Source: Nitratireductor indicus C115
GTDB taxonomy: Bacteria; Pseudomonadota; Alphaproteobacteria; Rhizobiales; Rhizobiaceae
NCBI RefSeq assembly: GCF_000300515.1
Contig: NZ_AMSI01000017.1
Coordinates: 1 to 64,000, forward strand
DNA length: 64,000 bases
Direction of reading: 5' to 3'
Numbering within the stretch: position 1 is the first letter of the stretch; each line of letters starts with the position of its first letter. The notes beneath the pieces are model-generated. The model was not told the origin of the DNA. It was given only the letters and a program-made list of their open reading frames with translations, and did no database searches. Shown here piece after piece: positions 16,043 to 24,220 of the stretch. The position numbers and the translations under genes are program-made.

Positions 16043-16450
16043 ATGCTTTCAGGAAAACTCATTCATGCATTTCTCATTGCCTCGTCCTTCGCAATTGCCG
16101 CTCCGGCGATCGCGCAGGAGCCGGATTGCAAGGACCCGCAGACGCAATCGGACATGACGATCTGCGCGGGCAGGGACTATCAGGCAGCCGACAAGAACCT
16201 CAACGCGAGCTATTCCAAGGTCAGGGAGCGCCTTGCGGATGACGAGCCCGGGCGGAAGGCGCTTCTGGAAGCACAGCGCGCCTGGATCAAGTTCCGCGAC
16301 GCGGAATGCGCTTTCTCGACCATGGGCACGGAGGGCGGTTCAATCCAGCCGATGCTCAAGGCCATGTGCCTGACCGAGCTGACGGAGCAGCGTACCCAGC
16401 AGCTGGATGCCCACGCGACTTGCGAGGAGGGTGACGTCACCTGCTCCTGA
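16043..16450 (+). CDS. LprI/DUF1311-family exported protein
   Basis: A 135-residue exported protein with a signal peptide (core AFLIASSFAIAAPAIAQ) and a DUF1311/LprI domain: DCKDPQTQSDMTICAG, then LNASYSKVRERL, LLEAQRAWIKFRDAECAF and MCLTELTEQRTQQL. Four cysteines lie at conserved positions. Some members inhibit host lysozyme. ATG 16043 has GGAG 6 nt upstream; the frame is open upstream but without a site. Its 3' end overlaps that of purK (opposite strand) by 14 bp. Confidence 0.9.
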   Translation: MLSGKLIHAFLIASSFAIAAPAIAQEPDCKDPQTQSDMTICAGRDYQAADKNLNASYSKVRERLADDEPGRKALLEAQRAWIKFRDAECAFSTMGTEGGSIQPMLKAMCLTELTEQRTQQLDAHATCEEGDVTCS

Positions 16451-17516
16451 CGCGGGTGAAGTGACCCATCTTTCGGCCGGGCCGGCTTTCGGCCTTGCCA
16501 TAGAGGTGCAGCAGCAGATCGGGCTCGCGCAGAAGTTCGGGAGCTTGCAGCACCTCATCCCCAATCAGATTCTCCATGACACAGTCGGAATGCCGCCCCG
16601 TTGAACCGAGCGGCAGGCCGGCAACGGCGCGGATGTGCTGCTCGAACTGGGACACCGTACAGGCGGCTTCCGTCCAGTGACCTGAATTGTGTACGCGCGG
16701 CGCCATCTCATTGGCGAGGATGCGGCCGGAATCGAGAACGAAGAACTCAACGCCGATCACGCCGACATAGCCCAGCGCTGCAAGGATGTCATGGGCTGCC
16801 CGGCGCGCCGCATCGGCGGTTTCCGGTGCTATCTCGGCAGGCACCGACGAGCGATGAAGAATGCCGTCGCGGTGGACGTTTTCCACGGGGTCGTAAACGG
16901 CGACCGATCCATCCATGCCGCGCGCTGCGATCACCGATACCTCGCGAACGAAAGGCACGAGCCCCTCAAGGATCAGCGGGACATTCCCCATCGCTTCGAA
17001 TGCACCGACGGCGCTTTCGGGCGTTGCGGAACGAAAGACGCGCTGACCTTTGCCGTCGTAGCCCATGCGGCGCGTTTTCAGCACGCCGTTGCCTGAAAAA
17101 CGTTCCAGCCCGGCCGCCAGATCGGCATCGCTGTCCACAGAAACGAAGGGTGCTGTGGATATCCCGGCTGAATTGAGGAAAATCTTCTCCGTCAGGCGGT
17201 CCTGGGCGGCTTCCAGCGCATCCGGTGGAGGAAATACCGACACCCGTTCGGACAGGGTGCGGGTGATGCAGACCGGCACGTTCTCGAATTCGTAAGTGAT
17301 CACGTCGCTGCAATCGGCGAGTTTTCGCAATGCAGCAGGATCATCATATTCAGCGTGGATGAAAATGTTGGCCACCTGCGCCGCAGGACTGTCCTTGGCG
17401 GGATCGAGGATGGCGATGCGGTAGCCGAGGCGGGCAGCGGCCATGGCGAGCATGCGGCCAAGCTGGCCTCCGCCGAGAATGCCGATGGTGGCGCCGGGAG
17501 AGAGGGGTTCGTTCAT
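16437..17516 (-). CDS. purK: 5-(carboxyamino)imidazole ribonucleotide synthase
   Basis: A 359-residue ATP-grasp enzyme, PurK, which carboxylates AIR to N5-CAIR in purine synthesis. It shows IGILGGGQLGRML at the N-terminus, ITYEFENVP, KTRRMGYDGKGQ (ATP/phosphate binding), LEGLVPFVREVSVIAARG and the NEMAPRVHNSGHWT signature. The start at 17516 lies 7 bp after the purE stop and lacks a clear ribosome site, consistent with coupling to purE. The open frame continues upstream over purE but that part is not PurK. Confidence 0.96.
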   Translation of the reverse strand: MNEPLSPGATIGILGGGQLGRMLAMAAARLGYRIAILDPAKDSPAAQVANIFIHAEYDDPAALRKLADCSDVITYEFENVPVCITRTLSERVSVFPPPDALEAAQDRLTEKIFLNSAGISTAPFVSVDSDADLAAGLERFSGNGVLKTRRMGYDGKGQRVFRSATPESAVGAFEAMGNVPLILEGLVPFVREVSVIAARGMDGSVAVYDPVENVHRDGILHRSSVPAEIAPETADAARRAAHDILAALGYVGVIGVEFFVLDSGRILANEMAPRVHNSGHWTEAACTVSQFEQHIRAVAGLPLGSTGRHSDCVMENLIGDEVLQAPELLREPDLLLHLYGKAESRPGRKMGHFTRVRSR

Positions 17517-17523
17517 GGTTTTG

Positions 17524-18024
17524 TCAGTTGGGTTCGTCGACCGGATAGTCGGCGACCTTTGCCGTCTGGGCGGCGCGCCAGGCGTCGAGGCGGTCGGCGA
17601 GATCGTCATCGTGAAGAGCCAGAACCGCTGCAGCGAGCAGGGCCGCATTGACGGCGCCCGCGCGACCGATCGCCAGCGTTCCGACGGGAATGCCGGCGGG
17701 CATCTGAACGATGGACAGGAGCGAATCCTGACCGGACAGCGCCTTTGATTCAACGGGAACGCCAAAGACGGGAAGGGGGGTCATGGCGGCCGTCATGCCA
17801 GGCAGGTGGGCCGCTCCGCCGGCGCCGGCAATAATGACCTCGAAGCCTTCGTCCCGGGCGCTGCGCGCAAATTCGTACAACCGTTCCGGCGTACGGTGCG
17901 CAGAGACGATGCGTGCCTCGTATTCAATGCCGAGCGCGTCCAGCGTATCGGCTGCGTGGCGCATCGTCGTCCAGTCGGACTGGCTTCCCATGATGATTGC
18001 CACGGGGGCTGATCGTTCGGCCAT
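17524..18024 (-). CDS. purE: N5-CAIR mutase
   Basis: A 166-residue PurE (class I) that converts N5-CAIR to CAIR, the step after PurK. Signature segments are [55 protein letters not shown] and [12 protein letters not shown]. Start at 18024 has GAGGGG 5 nt upstream; an earlier in-frame ATG is less suitable. It forms the usual two-gene purE-purK operon. Confidence 0.97.
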   Translation of the reverse strand: MAERSAPVAIIMGSQSDWTTMRHAADTLDALGIEYEARIVSAHRTPERLYEFARSARDEGFEVIIAGAGGAAHLPGMTAAMTPLPVFGVPVESKALSGQDSLLSIVQMPAGIPVGTLAIGRAGAVNAALLAAAVLALHDDDLADRLDAWRAAQTAKVADYPVDEPN

Positions 18025-18120
18025 GCAATCCCCTCGTTTCGACCGCTTCATCGCGTCCCGCAGGATTTTCCATTGGGGGATGAAACGGGCCGCCCGTTGT
18101 TTCCGTTGCGTTCATGCAAC

Positions 18121-18150
18121 GCCGGGTGATTTCGCCTGACTGCAAAATCT
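18121..18150. repeat. Dispersed palindromic repeat, copy 3 (imperfect)
   Basis: An imperfect copy: CGGGTGATTTCGCCTG followed by ACTGCAAAATC. The right part is nearly identical to copy 4 (25015-25047) and to the reverse complement of copy 5 (53850-53890). Confidence 0.6.
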
Positions 18151-18227
18151 TTAAGGGGCAGGCTGTAGTCAATACTGGTCGGAACCGCAAGCCCGGCAAG
18201 GCATACAGGCGAAAAGACAACAGCTAT

Positions 18228-18437
18228 TCAGGCGATTATGTCCGGTATGATGCGGTCCTCAAGCTGCTGCATCTTGTCCTTGCAGGACAGCTTCTTCTTT
18301 TTCATGCGCTGGATGCGCAAGGGATCGCAGCCGGTCGCGATCATGGCCTGAATTGCGGCATCGAAATCCGCATGATCCTGTTTGAGGCGCGCCAATTCGA
18401 GACGAATGTCCGCCTGTTCCTGTTCCGATGTTACCAC
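18228..18437 (-). CDS. YdcH/DUF465 family protein (first copy)
   Basis: A DUF465 protein of about 69 residues with LELARLKQDHADFDAAIQAM, then TGCDPLRIQRMKKKKLSCKD and EDRIIPDIIA; a basic, two-helix protein of unknown function conserved in alphaproteobacteria. The start is uncertain: GTG at 18437 fits homologue length, whereas ATG at 18479 would add 14 residues; neither has a strong ribosome site. It diverges from a second DUF465 gene at 18667. Confidence 0.82.
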   Translation of the reverse strand: MVTSEQEQADIRLELARLKQDHADFDAAIQAMIATGCDPLRIQRMKKKKLSCKDKMQQLEDRIIPDIIA

Positions 18438-18666
18438 TGAGCGCTGATCCACGAGCGAGCAATTCTTGCGCAAAATCATAGTTTTGTGTGCACTGCCGAA
18501 ATGAACGACAGCGCGCGGCTTATACCACATTTTGTCGCGACGGAAAATCCTACCAGCTTCTGTTCGACAAGCCACAATTGCGGTGGCACACTCTTTTCTG
18601 TGGCCGGTCTGCGTGGACAGGTGCCCGCGCCGGCACGATAACGAGGAAACGAAGGAGATCCAAATC

Positions 18667-18846
18667 ATGTCTCTTGAATCCCATCTTGCCGAGTTGAAGC
18701 GCAAGCACGGAGAACTGGAGCGCGAACTTGACGACGCCAAGCTTCATCCGTCCGTCGACGAACTCGATCTTGCCGAACTCAAACGACGCAAGTTGGCCAT
18801 CAAGGATGAGATTGAGAAGCTCGTAATGGGTCACACCCGCCATTAA
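18667..18846 (+). CDS. YdcH/DUF465 family protein (second copy)
   Basis: A 59-residue DUF465 protein: MSLESHLAELKRKHGELE, then LDLAELKRRKLAIKDEIEKL. It is predicted as a helical hairpin. The ATG at 18667 has AAGGAG 9 nt upstream. It is transcribed away from the first DUF465 gene, with about 230 bp between them, and ends before a strong terminator at 18875-18916. Function unknown. Confidence 0.9.
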   Translation: MSLESHLAELKRKHGELERELDDAKLHPSVDELDLAELKRRKLAIKDEIEKLVMGHTRH

Positions 18847-18874
18847 CGGATTTCCGCAGCCATTGAGGTTTAAG

Positions 18875-18916
18875 GCCCCCGCATCCCAGACCACGGATGC
18901 GGGGGCTTTCGTTTTC
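18875..18916 (+). terminator. Terminator after the second DUF465 gene
   Basis: A 12-bp perfect stem GCCCCCGCATCC (18875-18886) / GGATGCGGGGGC (18895-18906), loop of 8 nt, is followed by TTTCGTTTT. Confidence 0.88.
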
Positions 18917-18924
18917 AGGGGCCG

Positions 18925-20199
18925 TTATTTCGCGCCTTCGAAATCGGCTCCATCCGTTTCTTCGTCCGTGTCGCTGCGCGGGTCGAGGACCGCGGCCTGC
19001 GGGGTGGCGGCGCGCTCGGACGGCAGCGTCTTGAAGGCTTCGCGTTCTTCTGCGGGTATGGGCGCGCGCCTGGAAATGCGCAGCAACGCATAGCCGGCAA
19101 GGGCCATATGGGCGAGGGCTGTGATGAGAAACAGGGTTTCGGGCTTGAACCATTCCATCATGAAACCGCCGAAGAGAGGCCCAAGCATGGTGCCGAACCC
19201 ATAGAGCAGAAGCAGGCCGCTTGAGACCTTCACGAATTCCTCGGGGGATGCGTGGTCATTCGCGTGTGCGACGATGATTGAATAGAGCGTATAGGCGAAG
19301 GCCCCGTAGATGGCGGTCATCACGACAACGGTGGTTCCGTCACGCGGTGCGGTAAAGAGGATGATCAGCCCAATGAGCCCCGAGCCGAAGGCTGCACCGC
19401 TGATGACCAGACGGCGGTCGATACGATCCGAAAGGCGCCCGGCTGGTAATTGCAGGGAGGCGCCAGCGAGTACGGCGATGCTCATCATGGTGGCGATCTG
19501 CAGTGTGGAAATGCCGATCTCGCCGCCATAGACCGGACCGAGCGTGCCCCAGGCGCCATTGGCGATGCCGATCAGGACGCAACCGATCACGGCCACTGGC
19601 GAATTGCTGTAAAGCGCCTTGAGGTCAAGGGAGACTTCCGCGAGAGGCTGCGGAGTGACCGCTTTCGACACGGCTGTCGGAATGAGCGCCAGGCAGAACA
19701 GAATGCCTGCCGTCATGAAGAGCAAGGTGTTGGAGACATCGCCGAAAGCCACCGTCATCTGGCCCGCCGTCAGCGCGGCATAGGTGATGATCATGTAGAC
19801 ACCGAACACGGTGCCGCGGTTCTCGTTGGTGGATTTCTCGTTCAGCCAGCTCTCGATCACCATGAATGCGCCGGCCATGATGAAACCGGTGAAGGCGCGC
19901 AGCACGATCCAGGCAACCGATTCGATCCACATCCCTGTCAGAAGTGCGATGATCGCGCCGGAAGCGGCGAATGCGCCGAAGGCGCGCACGTGTCCCACGC
20001 GGCGCACCAGCCGCGGACCGAAGATACAGCCAGCGATGAAACCCGCCGCCCAGGCTGTACCGAGCGTGCCCAGGGCCGCCGTTGGAAAGCCTTCCATCTG
20101 ACCACGCAACGGCAAAAGCAGACCATGCAATCCGGAGCCCGTCAGCAGGAAGGCCGTTCCCAGCAGGAGAGCGGTGATCGAGACGAGGGGTGACAGCAT
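18925..20199 (-). CDS. MFS transporter
   Basis: A 424-residue major-facilitator transporter with about 12 hydrophobic segments (first MLSPLVSITALLLGTAFLL). Between helices 2 and 3 is GFIAGCIFGPRLVRRVGHVR, the MFS A-motif position, and FTGFIMAGAFMVIESWLNE is typical of the YcaD-like branch; a second A-like motif appears as LPAGRLSDRIDRR. The C-terminal ~50 residues are charged and probably disordered. The start at 20199 is chosen at the onset of the first helix; the ribosome site is weak. Substrate unknown. Confidence 0.88.
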   Translation of the reverse strand: MLSPLVSITALLLGTAFLLTGSGLHGLLLPLRGQMEGFPTAALGTLGTAWAAGFIAGCIFGPRLVRRVGHVRAFGAFAASGAIIALLTGMWIESVAWIVLRAFTGFIMAGAFMVIESWLNEKSTNENRGTVFGVYMIITYAALTAGQMTVAFGDVSNTLLFMTAGILFCLALIPTAVSKAVTPQPLAEVSLDLKALYSNSPVAVIGCVLIGIANGAWGTLGPVYGGEIGISTLQIATMMSIAVLAGASLQLPAGRLSDRIDRRLVISGAAFGSGLIGLIILFTAPRDGTTVVVMTAIYGAFAYTLYSIIVAHANDHASPEEFVKVSSGLLLLYGFGTMLGPLFGGFMMEWFKPETLFLITALAHMALAGYALLRISRRAPIPAEEREAFKTLPSERAATPQAAVLDPRSDTDEETDGADFEGAK

Positions 20200-20316
20200 G
20201 AAAACCCGTTCCGCGTAAAAAGTGTTCGTTTCCGGCCCCGGCGATGCTGCCAAAGGCCTTCGCTCGATTTCGTGGCAGGAAAGAGGCTGTTGCCGTTTTG
20301 CCTGCGGCTTCCGGTC

Positions 20317-20363
20317 TTTGACCCACGCGGTTATCCGCGTTTTGACCACGCGGTTATCCGCGT
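20317..20363. repeat. Tandem duplication at the 3' end of the DUF1192 gene
   Basis: Two nearly identical units (20317-20340 and 20341-20363), differing by one C, each contain the hairpin ACGCGG-TTAT-CCGCGT. The second unit covers the last codons and TAA stop of the DUF1192 gene (minus strand), so the first unit repeats that gene end, including a second in-line TAA, just downstream. Confidence 0.85.
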
Positions 20364-20548
20364 TTAAACAACGCCTCGGCCGCGTTTCGGGTTGCACCCT
20401 TGCTGGCGACCTCCTGTTCCAGCCGGACGATCTCCTCCCGCAACTGGCCAATCCGCTTCTGCAGCTCGTCGACCGACAGGAGGGAAAGATCCTGCCCGAT
20501 CTGATGGCCGACCGCGGGTTTGGTCTCGTTTTCGTCGAAAATACTCAT
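20354..20548 (-). CDS. DUF1192 family protein
   Basis: A 64-residue DUF1192 protein, acidic at the N-terminus (MSIFDENETKPAVGHQIGQD) with a coiled-coil region LSVDELQKRIGQLREEIVRL and a basic C-terminus. GGGAG lies close upstream of the ATG. Function unknown; it diverges from the quinone-oxidoreductase-like gene. Its stop region is tandemly duplicated (20317-20363). Confidence 0.9.
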   Translation of the reverse strand: MSIFDENETKPAVGHQIGQDLSLLSVDELQKRIGQLREEIVRLEQEVASKGATRNAAEALFKRG

Positions 20549-20682
20549 GACGCTTCTCCCGTTGCCTCCCGCCTGCTTCGCGATGCATAACCGGGAGGTC
20601 CGTTTGGCTTCGTGCCGCGATCCACCCGACAGTCTGCTCCGCCCATGTTCTTGCGGATCAGCTGCAAATCAGCAGGGGCATC

Positions 20683-21690
20683 ATGGAACAAAATGCGCTT
20701 CCCGAGAAGATGACGGCCGTGGCGATCAGCGAACCCGGCGGTCCCATGGTCCTGAAACCGGAACAGAGAGCGGTTCCGAGACCGGGGCCGGGGGAAATCC
20801 TCCTGCGTGTGCGGGCGGCGGGCATCAATCGTCCCGATGTCCTGCAGCGCAAGGGAGCCTATCCGCCGCCGCCGGATGCTTCCGACCTGCCGGGTCTCGA
20901 AGCTGCGGGTGAAGTCGCGGCGATCGGCGAAGGCGTGAAGCGCTGGCAGGTTGGAGACCGTGTGACGGCGTTGACGCCGGGTGGCGGCTACGCCGAATTC
21001 TGTGTTGTGCATGAAACCAATGCCCTGCCGGTACCGCACGGTTTCACGTTCACGGAAGCAGCCGCGGTGCCTGAAACCTATTTCACCGTCTGGCACAATG
21101 TGTTCCAGCGCGGTGGGCTTCGCGAGGGGGAAACACTGCTCGTGCATGGCGGGTCGTCGGGTATCGGCACGACGGCGATACAGCTTGCCGCCGCCCTCGG
21201 GTCGAAGGTGATCGCGACGGCGGGATCGGCCGAAAAATGCGCCGCCTGCGCCGCGCTGGGCGCAGTACGCGCCATCAATTATCGGGAGGAGGATTTCGTT
21301 GCCGCCGTGAAGGAGGAGACGGACGGCCGAGGGGCCGATGTCATCCTTGACATGATCGGCGGCGATTATGTGGACCGTAATTATTCGGCGGCAGCGATGG
21401 ACGGCCGCATCGTGCAGATCGCGTTTCTCAACGGAGCGAAGGCGACGGCGGATTTCTCCAAGCTGATGATGAAACGGCTCACGCATACGGGATCCACGTT
21501 GCGGCCGCGCTCGGTTGCTTTCAAGGCGCGGATCGCAACTGACCTCGAAGCTCATGTCTGGCCGCTTTTCGCCGCCCGCAAGATCGCACCCGTTATGGAC
21601 ATGATCTACCCGTTGCATGAAGCCTGGCGGGCGCATGAGCGTATGGAAGAAGGGGCGCATATCGGAAAGATCGTGCTCGACGTTTCCTGA
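20683..21690 (+). CDS. NAD(P)H quinone oxidoreductase (PIG3-type, zinc-free MDR)
   Basis: A 335-residue zinc-independent medium-chain dehydrogenase/reductase of the PIG3/quinone-oxidoreductase type. The N-terminal GroES-like domain has VRAAGINRPDVLQRKGAYPP; the Rossmann domain shows LLVHGGSSGIGTTAIQLA and DVILDMIGGDYVDRN; TGSTLRPRS is a PIG3-family segment. The zinc ligands of alcohol dehydrogenases are absent. ATG 20683 follows AGGGG. It probably reduces quinones with NADPH; substrate unproven. Confidence 0.9.
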   Translation: MEQNALPEKMTAVAISEPGGPMVLKPEQRAVPRPGPGEILLRVRAAGINRPDVLQRKGAYPPPPDASDLPGLEAAGEVAAIGEGVKRWQVGDRVTALTPGGGYAEFCVVHETNALPVPHGFTFTEAAAVPETYFTVWHNVFQRGGLREGETLLVHGGSSGIGTTAIQLAAALGSKVIATAGSAEKCAACAALGAVRAINYREEDFVAAVKEETDGRGADVILDMIGGDYVDRNYSAAAMDGRIVQIAFLNGAKATADFSKLMMKRLTHTGSTLRPRSVAFKARIATDLEAHVWPLFAARKIAPVMDMIYPLHEAWRAHERMEEGAHIGKIVLDVS

Positions 21691-21750
21691 AGCGGCTCAT
21701 CGTTTTATGGGAGCGCATAACATCGTCGCCACACGCCTCTCAAACGGGAA

Positions 21751-21772
21751 ACCCCGGCCTTGCGGCCGGGGC
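21751..21772 (-). terminator. Stem-loop between convergent qor-like and phytase-like genes
   Basis: CCCCGGCC (21752-21759) pairs with GGCCGGGG (21764-21771) around a TTGC loop. On the minus strand it is followed by TTTCCCGTTT, a modest T-run, so it fits the phytase-like gene best. Confidence 0.65.
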
Positions 21773-21798
21773 TTGCTGCCTTGGGAGGCTGAGGCGGG

Positions 21799-23997
21799 TC
21801 AGTTCACGGCGTCGAGCTTGCCGAGATTGACGAAGATCGTCTCACCGGAAGAATCGTCCACACCATCATTGTCGGTGACGAAATAGGCGGTGCCGTCAGC
21901 GTCGATGGTGAAGCCTTCGATCTTGTCGACCACATAGCCGTTGGTGGCGGTCTTCATGTCGCCGATCAGGTCGCGCACCAGCGTCTTCTCGACGGCGGGC
22001 AGTTCCGAGCCGAGAGCGACTGGCTTGAAGCCTTCAAGCGAGACGGTATAGAGCTTCTTGATCTTCGCTGCGGTGCCGATCTGGTTGTCGCGCTCGATGA
22101 TGTAGAGCTTGCCGTTGTGGGCGGTTATCTCCGAAAGGCCGACCCAGCCCTTTTCTGCGGCGTCGAGCGGATAGCGCACGGCGGACCACTCCTTGGAGGC
22201 GGGCTTGTAGGCGACCAGCTTCACCTGACCCTTGGGATCGTCCTTCCATTCGCGCTGAATGGCCATAACGAGCATCTGGTCGTCGCCTTCGCCAACGGTC
22301 GTGATGCCTTCCATGCCGAAGCGTACCTGATTGGCGCGGAGTTCCAGCGGGAAGCCGATCTCCTTGCGAATGCGACCTTCAGCGTCCACCTGATAGAGCG
22401 CGTGGGGCGTAAGCTTGTTGCTGTCGCCTTCCGAAGCGAGCCAGAACCCACCCTTGCCATCGGCCACGATGCCTTCGAGGTCGAGCTTCTGCGCAGCCGC
22501 ACCGTCCCGTGTGATAGCGATCTTGCGGGTGATGCTGGCGGGCTTCTTCGTGGCGTCGATGGCGAAGATCGCCGGAGCGTTGCGGTAGAAGGAATCGGAA
22601 ACCGCATAGAGCATGCCGGGCTTCTCAGGGTCGGCGGCGAGACCGGACAGGGCGCCCCAGCCAATGGGCGCGCCGCTTTCGTCATTTACCGACGCGATGG
22701 TCGGATAGGCAGCCGGGCCGTCGCTCAGTTCGTAGAGCATGACGTGGGAACGTGCGCCGCCATCTTCCACCAGATCGGTTTCGTTGGCCGTGACGAGCAG
22801 GTTGCGCTCAGGAATGGCGACGAGACCCTCGGGGCCGATTCCGGAGGGGAGCACCTGTACGAATTCGGGAACGGCTCCGGTGTCGCGATAGACAACGATC
22901 ATCGAAGCGCGCTCCAGCGCAACGAAGATATATTGCTGGTCGCGGAACTTCGCGACTTCGAGACCCTCGGGCTCTGTGCCCTTGGCATCGGAACGCTTGT
23001 CGGGATAGTGGCCTGCGGTAGCGGCGCGGTATTCGAGATCGGTGCCGGAATCGAACAAAACCTCCCCCGATTTCGAGAAGATGCTGAAGCTGCGCGAGCC
23101 GCCCTCGTAGTCGCCTTCATTGGCAATGACGAGGCGGTTGTCGTCGAGCCATTTCACGGCGTCGGGCTCACGCTTCAAGTCGGTGGCAGCCTGATCGAAT
23201 GCAATGGCGCCATTGTCGAGGGTATCGATGCCCTTCTGGCTGACGGTGCCTGCGGAGAAGTGGCTGATCACTTCGCCGGTCTGTGCCGAAACGATGGCAA
23301 TATGGTTGTTTTCCTGCAGGGTGACGGCAATCTCGCCGGCATCGTTGAAGTCGACGAATTCGGGCTCGGGATCTTCCGGAGCGATTTCGGCAAGACCGGT
23401 GAGGGAGACCGTCTTCATGCTCGCGCAATCGGGCGTGCCGTCATTGAGCGTGAAAATCTTCAGGTCGCCTGCCGGCATCTGCGGGAGAGCACCGTCACTC
23501 AGGTCCTCGTCGCGTTCGTTCTCGATGGCGACGGCAAGAAAGCGCTGGTCGGCGCTGACCGCAACCGAATCGGGCTGTCCGCCCAGGTCGCAGGATTTCT
23601 CCGTCGTGCGTGCGGCCATATCGATAATGGCCAGATTGCCCGAGGGGTTCGTGTAGCTTTCGGAGGTGTTTACAGCAGCGATGGCCTTCATGCCGACAAC
23701 GCCGACAGATGTGGGTTCCCCATCCAGCGAAAGGGCGCCGCCGGCCTTGGGGGCCTTGGGATCGGAGATGTCGACGATGCCGACGCCGCCGAGCGGGCTG
23801 TCCGAATAAATCAATGTTTTGCCATCGGCGCTGCGGGCGATGATCTCGGAGGATGTTTCCGTTGCCGGATCGGCATCGGCTGGCAGGTTTCCAGCTACCG
23901 GAAAGGCGGCAATCCTCTTGAATGTCATTTCGGCGTAAGCCGGTGCGGCTGCCGTGGTGCCAAGCAGCAGGCTCAGAATTAATGTGCGGCTTTTCAT
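21799..23997 (-). CDS. Exported esterase-like/phytase-like beta-propeller protein
   Basis: A 732-residue exported protein with a 22-residue signal peptide (MKSRTLILSLLLGTTAAAPA, cut before EMTF). An N-terminal beta-propeller-like part (repeats such as LIYSDSPLGGVGIVDISDP, PDSVAVSADQRFLAVA, DAVKWLDDNRLVIANEGDY) is followed from about residue 430 by the esterase-like-activity-of-phytase domain (GWGALSGLAADPEKPGMLYA, DLEGIVADGKGGFWLASEGD, FVTDNDGVDDSSGET). Acidic residues suggest Ca2+ binding. ATG 23997 has GAGGAAG 8 nt upstream. A three-repeat PHO-box-like array at 24057-24085 suggests induction in phosphate starvation, which fits a phosphoester-hydrolysing role. Confidence 0.88.
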   Translation of the reverse strand: MKSRTLILSLLLGTTAAAPAYAEMTFKRIAAFPVAGNLPADADPATETSSEIIARSADGKTLIYSDSPLGGVGIVDISDPKAPKAGGALSLDGEPTSVGVVGMKAIAAVNTSESYTNPSGNLAIIDMAARTTEKSCDLGGQPDSVAVSADQRFLAVAIENERDEDLSDGALPQMPAGDLKIFTLNDGTPDCASMKTVSLTGLAEIAPEDPEPEFVDFNDAGEIAVTLQENNHIAIVSAQTGEVISHFSAGTVSQKGIDTLDNGAIAFDQAATDLKREPDAVKWLDDNRLVIANEGDYEGGSRSFSIFSKSGEVLFDSGTDLEYRAATAGHYPDKRSDAKGTEPEGLEVAKFRDQQYIFVALERASMIVVYRDTGAVPEFVQVLPSGIGPEGLVAIPERNLLVTANETDLVEDGGARSHVMLYELSDGPAAYPTIASVNDESGAPIGWGALSGLAADPEKPGMLYAVSDSFYRNAPAIFAIDATKKPASITRKIAITRDGAAAQKLDLEGIVADGKGGFWLASEGDSNKLTPHALYQVDAEGRIRKEIGFPLELRANQVRFGMEGITTVGEGDDQMLVMAIQREWKDDPKGQVKLVAYKPASKEWSAVRYPLDAAEKGWVGLSEITAHNGKLYIIERDNQIGTAAKIKKLYTVSLEGFKPVALGSELPAVEKTLVRDLIGDMKTATNGYVVDKIEGFTIDADGTAYFVTDNDGVDDSSGETIFVNLGKLDAVN

Positions 23998-24056
23998 GAT
24001 CGAAGCTTCCTCAAGACCCAGAGGGCGGCACAATCGTCAGCCTCGATTTCAAACAG

Positions 24057-24085
24057 ATGACGTAACCATAACAATTCCATGACAC
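24057..24085 (-). promoter_or_regulatory. PHO-box-like array upstream of the phytase-like gene
   Basis: Reading the minus strand, three 7-bp direct repeats at 11-bp period are GTGTCAT (24085-24079), TTGTTAT (24074-24068) and ACGTCAT (24063-24057), each separated by 4 bp. The PhoB consensus is CTGTCAT repeated every 11 bp. The array ends about 60 bp upstream of the ATG at 23997. Repeats are seen; PhoB control is inferred. Confidence 0.65.
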
Positions 24086-24220
24086 TTCTCGCGGAGTTGT
24101 TACGTGCATTTTGTTGCGCTGGCCGCGCGTTTCAGTTTATAAGGGGCCATATTCCCAACATCGGTGGTAATGACCACCGCCCGCGCCAGGGACGCGGGCG
24201 AAGGAAGAGGATTCTTGTCT

